64,000 bases of DNA, taken from Vibrio tubiashii ATCC 19109 (GTDB lineage: Bacteria > Pseudomonadota > Gammaproteobacteria > Enterobacterales > Vibrionaceae). The notes under the pieces were generated by a model. The model saw only the letters and a list, made by a program, of their open reading frames with translations. It was not told the DNA's origin and searched no databases. Made by a program: the position numbers and the translations under genes. How positions within the stretch are numbered: the stretch's first letter is position 1; each line of letters opens with the position of its first letter. Location: contig NZ_CP009355.1 of assembly GCF_000772105.1 (NCBI RefSeq), positions 248,001 through 312,000 of the forward strand. The letters are read 5' to 3'. Of the stretch, positions 16,854 to 24,590 are shown piece after piece.

Positions 16854-18101
16854 ATGAAAAAAGAAATTACCCAAGTCGTTGTTGTTGGTGCAGGGCCTTC
16901 AGGTTCTACGGTTTCTGCGTTGTTAAACGCGCAGGACATAAACGTAATTGTTATTGAAAAGGCGCTGTTCCCACGCTTTTCTATCGGAGAAAGCCTACTT
17001 CCCGCGTGTATGGAAGTGGTAGAGCAGGCCGGCATGCTTGATGCGGTTAATCAATACGGTTTTCAGTACAAAGATGGCGCAGCGTTTAGGCGCGCTGGCG
17101 TATACACCCAGTTTGAATTCACCGATAAATTTACTTCAGGGCCAGGGACCACGTTCCAAGTACAGCGAGGTAACTTTGATAAAGTCCTCGCCGATAGCGC
17201 TGAGACGCAAGGGGTAGAAATTCGATATCAGCATGAGTTAACTGAACTTGAGTTTGTTGGTGAGCGCTCTTTGCTGACAGTGAAAGATAAGCAGGGTGAG
17301 AGCTACCAAATAGAAGCAGACTATGTGTTGGATGCGAGTGGCTTTGGGCGAGTTTTACCAAGAATGCTTGACCTTGAAGAGCCTTCTTGCCTTCCGCCAC
17401 GCAAAGCTATTTTTACTCATATCGTTGATAACATTGACCCGCAAGCGTTAGAGTACGACCGCAACAAGATTCTAATTTCAGTGCACCCAGAAAATCACGA
17501 TGTCTGGTACTGGTTGATTCCTTTTTCCAATGGCGTGTGTTCATTTGGTGTGGTGGGGGAACCTGAGTTCTTCGACCGCTACCCGGAAGATAAAATTGCC
17601 GCTATTAAGCAACTGGCGAGTGAAGAGTCTGGTTTAGCCCGATTGCTTGCCAATGCAGAATACCCAAACCCTGCGGGAGAGCTAGGCGGATACTCAGCGA
17701 ACGTAAAACAACTCGCGACCAAGCACTATGCTCTGCTAGGCAATGCAGGAGAGTTTCTTGATCCGGTATTTTCTTCCGGTGTGACCATTGCGATGAAGTC
17801 GGCCCAGTATGCCGCCGAGTGCGTGGTGAAACAGCTAAATGGGCAAGAGGTGGATTGGAATGAAGAGTATGCTAAGCCACTGATGGTTGGTGTAAATACT
17901 TTCCGAACTTATGTCGAAGGCTGGTATAGCGGTATTCTGCAAGATGTTATCTTCTACCAGAACCCTAATCCTAGAATTAAGCAAATGATCAGCGCTATCT
18001 TAGCGGGGTATGCATGGGATCAAGATAACCCATACGTTAAGAATAGCGATCAACGATTAAAAACATTGGCGGAGCTAGTTCGCGAAAACAATAACGCTTA
18101 G
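16854..18101 (+). CDS. FAD-dependent halogenase-like oxidoreductase
   Basis: A 415-residue flavoprotein with the dinucleotide motif VVVGAGPSGSTVSALL (8-23), then PRFSIGESLLP (about 39-49), typical of the flavin-dependent halogenase and geranylgeranyl reductase superfamily. A Lys in QYKDGAAF (about residue 70) sits where halogenases keep a catalytic Lys, and WYWLIPF resembles the halogenase WxWxIP motif. It may be a halogenase, hydroxylase or dehydrogenase acting on the aryl head or polyene. It is almost contiguous with the methyltransferase gene, and no separate ribosome binding site is obvious. Confidence 0.72.
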   Translation: MKKEITQVVVVGAGPSGSTVSALLNAQDINVIVIEKALFPRFSIGESLLPACMEVVEQAGMLDAVNQYGFQYKDGAAFRRAGVYTQFEFTDKFTSGPGTTFQVQRGNFDKVLADSAETQGVEIRYQHELTELEFVGERSLLTVKDKQGESYQIEADYVLDASGFGRVLPRMLDLEEPSCLPPRKAIFTHIVDNIDPQALEYDRNKILISVHPENHDVWYWLIPFSNGVCSFGVVGEPEFFDRYPEDKIAAIKQLASEESGLARLLANAEYPNPAGELGGYSANVKQLATKHYALLGNAGEFLDPVFSSGVTIAMKSAQYAAECVVKQLNGQEVDWNEEYAKPLMVGVNTFRTYVEGWYSGILQDVIFYQNPNPRIKQMISAILAGYAWDQDNPYVKNSDQRLKTLAELVRENNNA

Positions 18102-18161
18102 AGTTTTGATTTGGCTCAAGACTAGAGATGGCGAAAACCTCAATCACCGATCATACTTTTG

Positions 18162-18445
18162 GAGGGCCTGTTGACCTTTTGAGCTGATTTTTGCAGCTGT
18201 TTGTGGGTTCTTTATGCAAGGCAGAGGCTTTGAATTGTAGTTGCCCTACCTGATAAAGCCGATAACGCAGCAGAAAGGAGCCACAAACGCTGCCCGAAGG
18301 GTTCGGCTAAAAGCGTTTTACTCTTTGTTGAGAGGTGTTTTGCTTAGAATGACTAGGCTACAAACAACTAGCCGTCCGCCACTCGCCGCGATTAAAACGC
18401 TTTTGTCTCGAACAAAATTTAACCGCAAAAGGTCAACAGACCCTC
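18162..18445. mobile_element. MITE-like element with 22-bp terminal inverted repeats
   Basis: The left end (18162-18183) and the right end (18424-18445) are inverted copies matching at 20 of 22 positions, sharing CTGTTGACCTTTTG. Inside is a second inverted pair, AAAAGCGTTTTA at 18309-18320 and TAAAACGCTTTT at 18393-18404, and a small hairpin GGCTA/TAGCC at 18356-18373. No transposase is present and no clear target duplication flanks it. A 78-codon open frame crosses it (18241-18477) but looks non-coding. It is either a non-autonomous mobile element or a dispersed structured repeat. Confidence 0.75.
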
Positions 18446-18503
18446 GAAATAGATCGCTATTCAAACCATTTACGTAGGTTTGGATAGGGAAAGGAGGTGA
18501 TCT

Positions 18504-18755
18504 ATGAAGAACGAACTTGATCCAACCAAGGTTCTACAAGCTTACGAAACGGTGATGGCGAACGGCTCACCAACTGAGCATGGCAAGATCTATGAAGGTG
18601 TTGAAGCCTTCTCTGATTACGATGGGTACAATGTGTATATGCGAGGTAATGGTGTCGAGCTAAAAATTGGCTTTCACAATACCTATCATCTCGATTATGA
18701 CCAAGAGCACCTTAGAGATAGCTTCCTGAAAAAGGTCGCCATGTTAGCGAAATAG
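18504..18755 (+). CDS. Small DUF3081-type protein
   Basis: An 83-residue acidic soluble protein of a family I recognise as DUF3081, common in Vibrio and relatives, with the conserved core DYDGYNVYMRGNGVELKIGF followed by NTYHLDY. Function is unknown. Its ribosome binding site, AAAGGAGGTGAT at 18491-18502, is close to a full complement of the 16S rRNA 3' end, so strong translation is expected. The coding region begins 58 bp after the MITE-like element, which may have separated it from an older promoter. A strong terminator follows. Confidence 0.75.
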   Translation: MKNELDPTKVLQAYETVMANGSPTEHGKIYEGVEAFSDYDGYNVYMRGNGVELKIGFHNTYHLDYDQEHLRDSFLKKVAMLAK

Positions 18756-18782
18756 AAAACACCATAAATAAGATAATGAATC

Positions 18783-18821
18783 TGCCCCAATGGTTGAGTA
18801 ATCAACTATTGGGGCATTTTT
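18783..18821 (+). terminator. Intrinsic terminator after the DUF3081 gene
   Basis: TGCCCCAAT (18783-18791) pairs with ATTGGGGCA (18808-18816), with an inner GTTGA/TCAAC extension and a T-rich tail. It lies 28 bp after the stop codon. Confidence 0.88.
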
Positions 18822-19333
18822 ATATCCATACACATCATAGATTACCCCACTTAGCAAAATGGTTTGGCTTATCTCCTATGTGTCTCAATTCTGAGTAGAG
18901 TTATGATAAATCAATGTATAGAAGGATGGTTTGATGGCTAACTATATGGGTGGTAAATGTGGTTCTGTTTATCATGTGAGATTGGTGTCACTTTTTGGTT
19001 TCGGTCATGAGGTTTTTCTTTTTCTTTGTTTCAACTTTGATATATTGCACGCGAGTAGTTGCATGATTGGCTGCTCTGGCGGTTTGAGTTGGATCTTAAC
19101 GTTTTCTATCAGATAGGACTGAGCCTAATTTCGATAGGTGTGAAAACGAAAGTTATGGACGGATATCTTAGTGAAACATACTAAGTGTTACTGAGTTGCT
19201 ATACATACCATGGTTGTAAGAAAGGAATGAATACAACGGTTCTTAAACAAATGATTTAGTTGGTTAATCAAATACAACGATATCGCTGTTGGCTTAATTT
19301 ATATGCAGTAAGGTATTGTTCTTTGGGGGATAG
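18822..19333. other. Gene-poor stretch upstream of the EAL fusion gene
   Basis: About 510 bp without a convincing gene. A 60-codon frame from the ATG at 18934 with GAAGGA before it is the only candidate, but its product is Cys/Phe-rich and matches nothing I know. AATACAACG occurs twice (about 19231 and 19270). The last part must hold the promoter of the gene at 19334. Confidence 0.5.
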
Positions 19334-21061
19334 ATGTTCTATTCATTTAATCTATGTGATGATAATTCCTTAGATTTGGTTCTGAGTGGCAGTCAGCTAT
19401 ATAGCGTTGAAAATGATAATAAAAAACGTGAAACTGACCTTGATGAAAGAGAACGTTTTGTACTCGAATTTCTTATCAATAATAGTTCTGTAGATAACCC
19501 GATTAGTCTAAACGACCTCGATAGCGCTTACAGGAGCATTGAATGTAAGGAGACTGAAAGGGAGCCGTGGCAGACAACGATTCGGAGATTGCAATCAAAG
19601 TTCAAGCGCTTAACCACGGGTTATGGCCAAAGTATTAATGAAAAGAGACTGATATCGAATGTATGCCAAAAAGGTTATTATGTTGATCTTACACGCTCGA
19701 CAATGACGACCCCCCAAAATACTGATCTCAAATTAAGCGATTTCAAGCCGAGTCTTTTTTTGATGTTAGGCTCATTTTTGATGACCTACAAAATGATGTT
19801 ATTAAGAAAATCGGCCCGAGTTTTGTTGTATGTTGGAGTAATAACCTCTTTATTTTACTCATTGCATATCTATCAACTGACCTCGATCGTTGAACAGTTT
19901 CGAGGCAATATCGATCATGTCGCCCAAGAGTTAACATCACTCGGATGCCATGATGATGAAACTCTGAGTGCTTTTAATCATTCTCTATATCTTGATTCAG
20001 CTCTTTTAATTTCGCCCTTTGATTCATGCTTTGTAGATAGAGATTCGGTTGAACTGCTCAGCACCGATTATGTTAACTCGCTGCTCAACTTGCCTCAGTT
20101 TGTTTATAGCGTTAGAGATAACGATGAGACTTATACCACGATGATTGGCAGGGTATCTCTTCGAGCTGTTGAGAGTATGTATAGCAACAACCTTTGGTCT
20201 TTACTGGTTGATGGTTTAGTTATCCAGTATATGAATGAAGAAGAGGTCGCTATCGGTCAATCTGGTGGTATTCGAATTAAAACAAAAGTACTCTCTAGTG
20301 GCACCACAGTTTCCTTCTATGCGAGCAATCTAGTGGTTGAAATTGTGTCTCTTTTCTTTGTTGTTTCTTTTGCATTGCATTGGCGCAAAGTCGCAAGGTT
20401 TATCCGTTTTTGCCAAGATTGGACTTTGCTTGATTACGAGTTAGAGCCTGTGGTTGACACCAAAAAGAAAACCACGATTTACGAGGAGATATTAACTCGT
20501 GTAACGCAACGTTCAGCGTTGCAGTACATAGAGAATTTGGCGGAAAATCGGCTTATAACCTTTCATACCATACTTCTCGCTAAGGTCATTGCGAACGCGA
20601 ATCGAAAGGGATCAGCTGGAGTCTATGGGATCAATATTTGTCCTAGTTCCTTGCTAGGTGATAACTATTTTATCTTAGAAAAACATCTATCTCGGTTACG
20701 ACCAAGTGAGGTGGTGTTGGAACTGACGGAAAACTCCAATTTGCCTTACGACAAGGAGATTTGTGCCAATATCACTAAGCTTCAACAGAGAGGTTTTAAG
20801 ATAGCACTCGATGATTTTGGCACTGGTAATAACAATGTTGAGGTTGTTCAAAAGATTTCTCCTGATTACCTCAAAATTGATAAAGAATTTATTCGTGACA
20901 TTGACTCAAACGAAGCTAAGCAAAGGTTGCTAGGGATGTTGTCTGAAATCGGTGCGATGTCAGCATGTGATATAATCCAAGAAGGGGTTGAAACCTATGC
21001 TCAGCAACTTACCTTACAAAGCTTGGGTTATAACCTTCACCAAGGTTATTTGTACGTATAG
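19334..21061 (+). CDS. Membrane protein with OmpR/ToxR-type DNA-binding domain and degenerate EAL domain
   Basis: A 575-residue protein. Residues about 12-119 form an OmpR/ToxR-type winged helix (WQTTIRRLQSKFKRL, then LISNVCQKGYYVDL as recognition helix and wing). A membrane helix lies at about 162-182, a periplasmic domain at 183-330 with two Cys (205, 232) like a divergent CSS-motif domain, and a second helix at about 332-350. The C terminus (395-575) is an EAL fold: ELTE (463-466), LDDFGTG (492-498), LKID (513-516) and EGVET (550-554) remain. The EAL signature itself is FHTILL, with His411 in place of the catalytic Glu, so c-di-GMP hydrolysis is doubtful. It may sense a signal or c-di-GMP and act directly on DNA. 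Ribosome binding site GGGGGA precedes the ATG. Confidence 0.8.
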   Translation: MFYSFNLCDDNSLDLVLSGSQLYSVENDNKKRETDLDERERFVLEFLINNSSVDNPISLNDLDSAYRSIECKETEREPWQTTIRRLQSKFKRLTTGYGQSINEKRLISNVCQKGYYVDLTRSTMTTPQNTDLKLSDFKPSLFLMLGSFLMTYKMMLLRKSARVLLYVGVITSLFYSLHIYQLTSIVEQFRGNIDHVAQELTSLGCHDDETLSAFNHSLYLDSALLISPFDSCFVDRDSVELLSTDYVNSLLNLPQFVYSVRDNDETYTTMIGRVSLRAVESMYSNNLWSLLVDGLVIQYMNEEEVAIGQSGGIRIKTKVLSSGTTVSFYASNLVVEIVSLFFVVSFALHWRKVARFIRFCQDWTLLDYELEPVVDTKKKTTIYEEILTRVTQRSALQYIENLAENRLITFHTILLAKVIANANRKGSAGVYGINICPSSLLGDNYFILEKHLSRLRPSEVVLELTENSNLPYDKEICANITKLQQRGFKIALDDFGTGNNNVEVVQKISPDYLKIDKEFIRDIDSNEAKQRLLGMLSEIGAMSACDIIQEGVETYAQQLTLQSLGYNLHQGYLYV

Positions 21062-21073
21062 CTAATACCAACT

Positions 21074-21104
21074 AAAAGCCCCAGACAATTTTTCTGGGGC
21101 TTTT
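21074..21104. terminator. Bidirectional intrinsic terminator
   Basis: AAAAGCCCCAGA (21074-21085) and TCTGGGGCTTTT (21093-21104) form a 12-bp stem with a 7-nt loop. Runs of A and T on the two sides let it serve both the EAL fusion gene and the convergent small gene. Confidence 0.9.
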
Positions 21105-21167
21105 GTTTATGGGCTTTGCTGATGTAATCTTCACAGGTTTTTGGCTATCTAGTGTAGTAAACGGTTT

Positions 21168-21395
21168 TTACGGTGTGTTGTTTATTACAAAGCGATCCGT
21201 TTCAATAATCTTGATCGATACACCTTCAACGCTTTTGGGGATCTTGCGCTCCATGACTAATTTTGGGAGGGCGCTATATATAACTAAGCAAGCCTTTCCA
21301 TTCAACTCACCAATTGCAACACCAACCACGCCTTCGATTTTCATCCACTCGATCTGCCATTTCTCTTGCAGCTTTATTACATCAGACAATTTCAT
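21168..21395 (-). CDS. Stand-alone propeptide-like small protein beside a trypsin-like protease
   Basis: About 75 residues from the ATG at 21395; the open frame extends to 21485, but that longer form would overlap the protease gene. The segment GVVGVAIGELNGKACLVIY, followed by PKSVEGVSIKIIETDRF, resembles residues 53-99 of the adjacent protease (GVVGHGLAVDENGQGIIVVF, then PKWLDGVAVKEVYTGRF). Such segments are the N-terminal domain of a family of trypsin-like peptidases. This copy has no signal peptide or catalytic domain. It might inhibit or chaperone the protease in the cytoplasm, or be a decayed duplicate. The start lacks a strong ribosome binding site and lies 11 nt after a hairpin. Confidence 0.6.
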   Translation of the reverse strand: MKLSDVIKLQEKWQIEWMKIEGVVGVAIGELNGKACLVIYSALPKLVMERKIPKSVEGVSIKIIETDRFVINNTP

Positions 21396-21405
21396 TGGAG
21401 ATATT

Positions 21406-21429
21406 AAAGCCCAGAGCGCACTGGGCTTT
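21406..21429 (-). terminator. Hairpin between the protease and small-protein genes
   Basis: AAAGCCCAG (21406-21414) and CTGGGCTTT (21421-21429) form a 9-bp stem with a 6-nt loop, 7 bp after the protease stop and just before the small gene's ATG. The tail on the minus strand is only weakly T-rich (TTTAATATCT), so it may be a partial terminator or a translation-control hairpin. Confidence 0.55.
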
Positions 21430-21435
21430 GTATTG

Positions 21436-22773
21436 CTAGAAGTTCGTAACAACCGTGTTGGAACATGAACTGGTGCCGGCTTCACAGAGCTTATGGCTAT
21501 AGCTTGCTCCGCCTTTGTTGTTAATGTGATCAGTATAAAAGCCAGAGTTACTCACGGTATCCACAACTGAGCCATCTCGATAAACATCGACATTTGAAGC
21601 TTCGCTACCAGACCATTCTAAGTTTACTTTATGGAAGCCTTTTACTTTATAACCTGAAGCCGTCAAAGAGAAATCTCCGCTTGGAGGTGGAGGAGGTGGC
21701 GGTGCATCAGAGTCGATACTCACTCCAAAGCGCACCAATACAGGTTCAATGGGTGAGGCTATAGTATGCGAGGATGAACCCGCAAACAGCAGTCCAACTG
21801 GATTGTTGCCATTGCTACTCACAATAAGTGAGCCCGAATCTCCTCCGGCGCTAAATGTTCCCGGTGTGACAACGATTTGTCCGACAAAGAGCGCCAATTT
21901 CGTACAAGTTGAAGATCCCTCGTAGCAGACATTGACAGAAGCGTTAATGGCGTCAACGGTACCTTGAGTGAAACCAGTTGTTCGGCCATATTTCTTGACC
22001 GACATACCTATAACAGCCTCATTGACTGTGCTATCGGGTGTTCCGTAACCATCGGCAGGAGTTGAAGTGGTTAATTCACCTGTACTAGTGAGTGCGACAG
22101 CCGCATCCATAATGTTTGCGGAGCCATCAAATAGAATGGGCTCGTAATCGGTCAGTGAAGCGAAGGTGTCGTTCTGTTCAGTACCGCCGTCGAAAGGCCC
22201 TGGTTGTAGCATATTTTCCGGCACATTAGTGTCATTAGAATTGGCAAATACATGATTGTTACTGAGAGCAAAAACGTTAGTGCCATTTGTTACACGAGCG
22301 CCAATTGTACCCGCTGTGATCGCTGGGTGGCCGGTTGAAACTCCGATAGGTACGGGTCGCTCAAACCGAGCTGTTGGGTCGACAGGGTCTGGTTCGGGAT
22401 CAGGGTCAGGATCGGAAAAACACTCAGGGGGACGTTGCGATGGTGGCCCTCCACACTTTGGGGGAGCGAGAGAATAAAACCGCCCTGTATAGACTTCTTT
22501 AACCGCAACGCCATCTAACCATTTTGGTGTGCCTTTAGGCTTGGGATCGTCAGTAAAGACAACAATGATACCTTGGCCATTTTCATCCACAGCAAGGCCG
22601 TGACCTACAACGCCGGTTGTCTGAAGTAGTTCTTGGCTGTGTTTCGCTTGAGCTGCGGCTGCAACGGCAAGACCGGGTGGTACGTCAAATGGAGGGGACG
22701 CTAAGGTGGTGATCGACCACAGTGCACTAGTTAACAAGCTAACTAATGATATCAACCAATGTTTGAATAGCAT
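21436..22773 (-). CDS. Secreted trypsin-like serine protease with propeptide and C-terminal FN3-like domain
   Basis: A 445-residue exported protein: signal peptide (1 to about 25), propeptide-type domain (about 35-102), a Pro/Asp linker of repeated DP pairs (about 120-133), a chymotrypsin-fold domain with His174 (SNNHVFAN), Asp223 (NIMDAAVA) and Ser313 (GGDSGSL), a polyproline linker (358-364), and a C-terminal FN3-like domain with a Cys pair. The triad is complete, so it should be active outside the cell. AGGGGAGAG before the ATG is a good ribosome binding site. The next gene downstream encodes a free copy of the propeptide-like domain. Confidence 0.85.
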   Translation of the reverse strand: MLFKHWLISLVSLLTSALWSITTLASPPFDVPPGLAVAAAAQAKHSQELLQTTGVVGHGLAVDENGQGIIVVFTDDPKPKGTPKWLDGVAVKEVYTGRFYSLAPPKCGGPPSQRPPECFSDPDPDPEPDPVDPTARFERPVPIGVSTGHPAITAGTIGARVTNGTNVFALSNNHVFANSNDTNVPENMLQPGPFDGGTEQNDTFASLTDYEPILFDGSANIMDAAVALTSTGELTTSTPADGYGTPDSTVNEAVIGMSVKKYGRTTGFTQGTVDAINASVNVCYEGSSTCTKLALFVGQIVVTPGTFSAGGDSGSLIVSSNGNNPVGLLFAGSSSHTIASPIEPVLVRFGVSIDSDAPPPPPPPSGDFSLTASGYKVKGFHKVNLEWSGSEASNVDVYRDGSVVDTVSNSGFYTDHINNKGGASYSHKLCEAGTSSCSNTVVTNF

Positions 22774-22910
22774 AAAGCAACTCTCCCCTAAAAGTTTAAT
22801 TAATAATTATGTCAATTATGGTTTGGAAATGTCTGCTTTGCGTATGGTCAAAGGGAAGAAATTGACCACGATTGAGGGATTGGAAAGAAACTGTTTGACT
22901 AGAAAGAGAA

Positions 22911-22937
22911 AACCCGAGAAATAAAATTTCTCGGGTT
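22911..22937 (-). terminator. Intrinsic terminator of the symporter gene
   Basis: AACCCGAGAAAT and ATTTCTCGGGTT pair over 12 bp with a 3-nt loop, 20 bp after the symporter stop. On the minus strand the stem is followed by TTTTCTCTTTC. Confidence 0.88.
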
Positions 22938-22956
22938 GGTATTATTGAACTTGAAA

Positions 22957-24261
22957 TTACGCTTCAGAGTGTTTGAGATGAACTTCTTCTTCTTTTACAC
23001 CCGCCATTGGGTCATTGAAGCGATTTTCATCTAGCGCACCTTCAGATTTAGCAACAATGATGGTCACTGCGCTATCACCTGTGATGTTTACCGCGGTACG
23101 AATCATATCAAGTAGACGGTCGACACCCATAATAAGAGCGATACCTTCTAGTGGTAGACCAACTTGGTTTAGCACCATGGCTAACATGACAAGACCAACA
23201 CCTGGAACACCCGCAGTACCAATTGACGCTAGAGTTGCCGTCATGATCACCATTAGGTAATCACCCATAGTGAGGTCAATGTTGAATGCTTGAGCAATAA
23301 ACGCTGTAGCGACACCTTGCATGATCGCCGTACCGTCCATGTTCACTGTTGCGCCCAATGGCACAGTGAATGAAGAGACACGGTTTTCTACACCCATACG
23401 GTTCTTCGCTGTTTCCATTGTGACTGGAATCGTCGCATTTGAAGAAGCCGTAGAGAAAGCAAACATGATCGCATCTTCCATCTTCTTCAAGAAGGTAATT
23501 GGGCTAAGGCCCGTAAAGCCTTTTAGCATCACACTGTAAGTCACCAGACCGTGCAGCAATAGCGTTCCTGCTAGTACAAGGAAGTACTCCGCTAGATTGA
23601 CGATAGCGCCAAGACCTAAGCCAGTGAATAGCTTCGCCATCAAGAAGAACACACCGTATGGCGCAAGGTTCATTAGGATAGCAACAAGCTTCATGATCAC
23701 TTCATTGAGATCTGAGAAGAAAGAAGCAATACGCTCGCCCGGTTTACCCGCAGCGCTGATTGCAATACCAAAAAGCACAGCAAAGACGATAACTTGAAGG
23801 GTTTTACCTTCTGCCATTGCGCTAATTGGGTTGGTCGGGAACATATCAATGATCACCTGACCAAGAGAGGGTGCTTCCGCCGATTTAAACGAGCTTGCGG
23901 CAGTTAAGTCTGCACCAGCGCCCGGCTGGAAAAGGTTACCCATGGTTAGGGCAAGAGTGATGGCAACGGCTGTGGTTGCAACATAAAACGCGAGTGTTTT
24001 ACCACCCATACGACCCAGTGTAGAAAGGTCTTTCAGAGAGCTTGTACCGCAAACTAGTGAAACGAAGACTAGTGGGACAACAAGCATTTTCAAGCTAGCG
24101 ACAAAGATCTGGCCGCCGACTTCAAATAATCCATTTACAATATATGCATCGACAAATCCGTTGTCAGCAAAGAGACTGCGAATCGCAAATCCTGTCAAGA
24201 TACCCGCAACCATACCTAGAATTACGCGGCTGGTTAGCGACATCGGTTTCTTGGTATTCAT
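22957..24261 (-). CDS. Dicarboxylate/amino acid:cation symporter (DAACS family)
   Basis: About 434 residues from the ATG at 24261, which has AAGGAG at a good distance; a GTG three codons upstream overlaps that site and is unlikely. The serine-rich AFSTASSNATIPVTME, the NMDGTAIMQG motif and DRLLDMIRTAVNITGD identify a GltP/DctA-type Na+ or H+ symporter of the inner membrane with eight helices and two re-entrant loops. Substrate could be glutamate/aspartate or a C4-dicarboxylate; the sequence by eye does not settle it. It is a single-gene unit with its own terminator. Confidence 0.85.
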   Translation of the reverse strand: MNTKKPMSLTSRVILGMVAGILTGFAIRSLFADNGFVDAYIVNGLFEVGGQIFVASLKMLVVPLVFVSLVCGTSSLKDLSTLGRMGGKTLAFYVATTAVAITLALTMGNLFQPGAGADLTAASSFKSAEAPSLGQVIIDMFPTNPISAMAEGKTLQVIVFAVLFGIAISAAGKPGERIASFFSDLNEVIMKLVAILMNLAPYGVFFLMAKLFTGLGLGAIVNLAEYFLVLAGTLLLHGLVTYSVMLKGFTGLSPITFLKKMEDAIMFAFSTASSNATIPVTMETAKNRMGVENRVSSFTVPLGATVNMDGTAIMQGVATAFIAQAFNIDLTMGDYLMVIMTATLASIGTAGVPGVGLVMLAMVLNQVGLPLEGIALIMGVDRLLDMIRTAVNITGDSAVTIIVAKSEGALDENRFNDPMAGVKEEEVHLKHSEA

Positions 24262-24533
24262 AGTGAACACTCCTTATAGTTATGCACCTTGAGTTCACTT
24301 CAAGGCGAGCAGGAGGTTAGCAGGCAGATCGAAAAATCAAAAAGCAAAATAACTGACTAGATTTATAGATGTGACATTCATCACTAGAATTTTATGCCAT
24401 TTAACAGGTTTTTAACCAGTATGATTAACGGAATTATCTATAAATTCTATTTTGTAACAAGGAAAGGGCTGATCATTAATATATGTAGGTTTCTCATTAC
24501 TTGAGAATCTAAATGCATATACTGGTATGAGGT
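24262..24533. other. Promoter region of the symporter gene
   Basis: An AT-rich stretch that must carry the symporter promoter; with the terminator to its right it forms a 320-bp gap. No gene or strong operator was recognised. Confidence 0.4.
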
Positions 24534-24576
24534 GTTAAAAACTGCATATATAGTCGAGGCTTATGCAGTTTTTAAC
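24534..24576 (-). terminator. Intrinsic terminator of the phospholipase D-type gene
   Basis: A perfect 15-bp inverted repeat, GTTAAAAACTGCATA at 24534-24548 and TATGCAGTTTTTAAC at 24562-24576, with a 13-nt loop, 14 bp after the stop codon on the minus strand. The T run lies within the stem arm. Confidence 0.8.
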
Positions 24577-24590
24577 ATGAAATCATAGGG

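Noticed and set aside
18241..18477. 78-codon plus-strand frame within the MITE-like element
   Set aside because: It starts with TTG, lies almost wholly between and across the inverted repeats, and its Arg/Lys-rich product has the look of a chance frame in a structured repeat.
18934..19116. 60-codon frame with a passable ribosome binding site
   Set aside because: Composition is odd (many Phe, Cys, Ser) and no family is recognised; not enough to call a gene.
22376..22420. Apparent DNA microsatellite
   Set aside because: The short repeats encode the Asp-Pro linker of the secreted protease in frame, so coding explains them.
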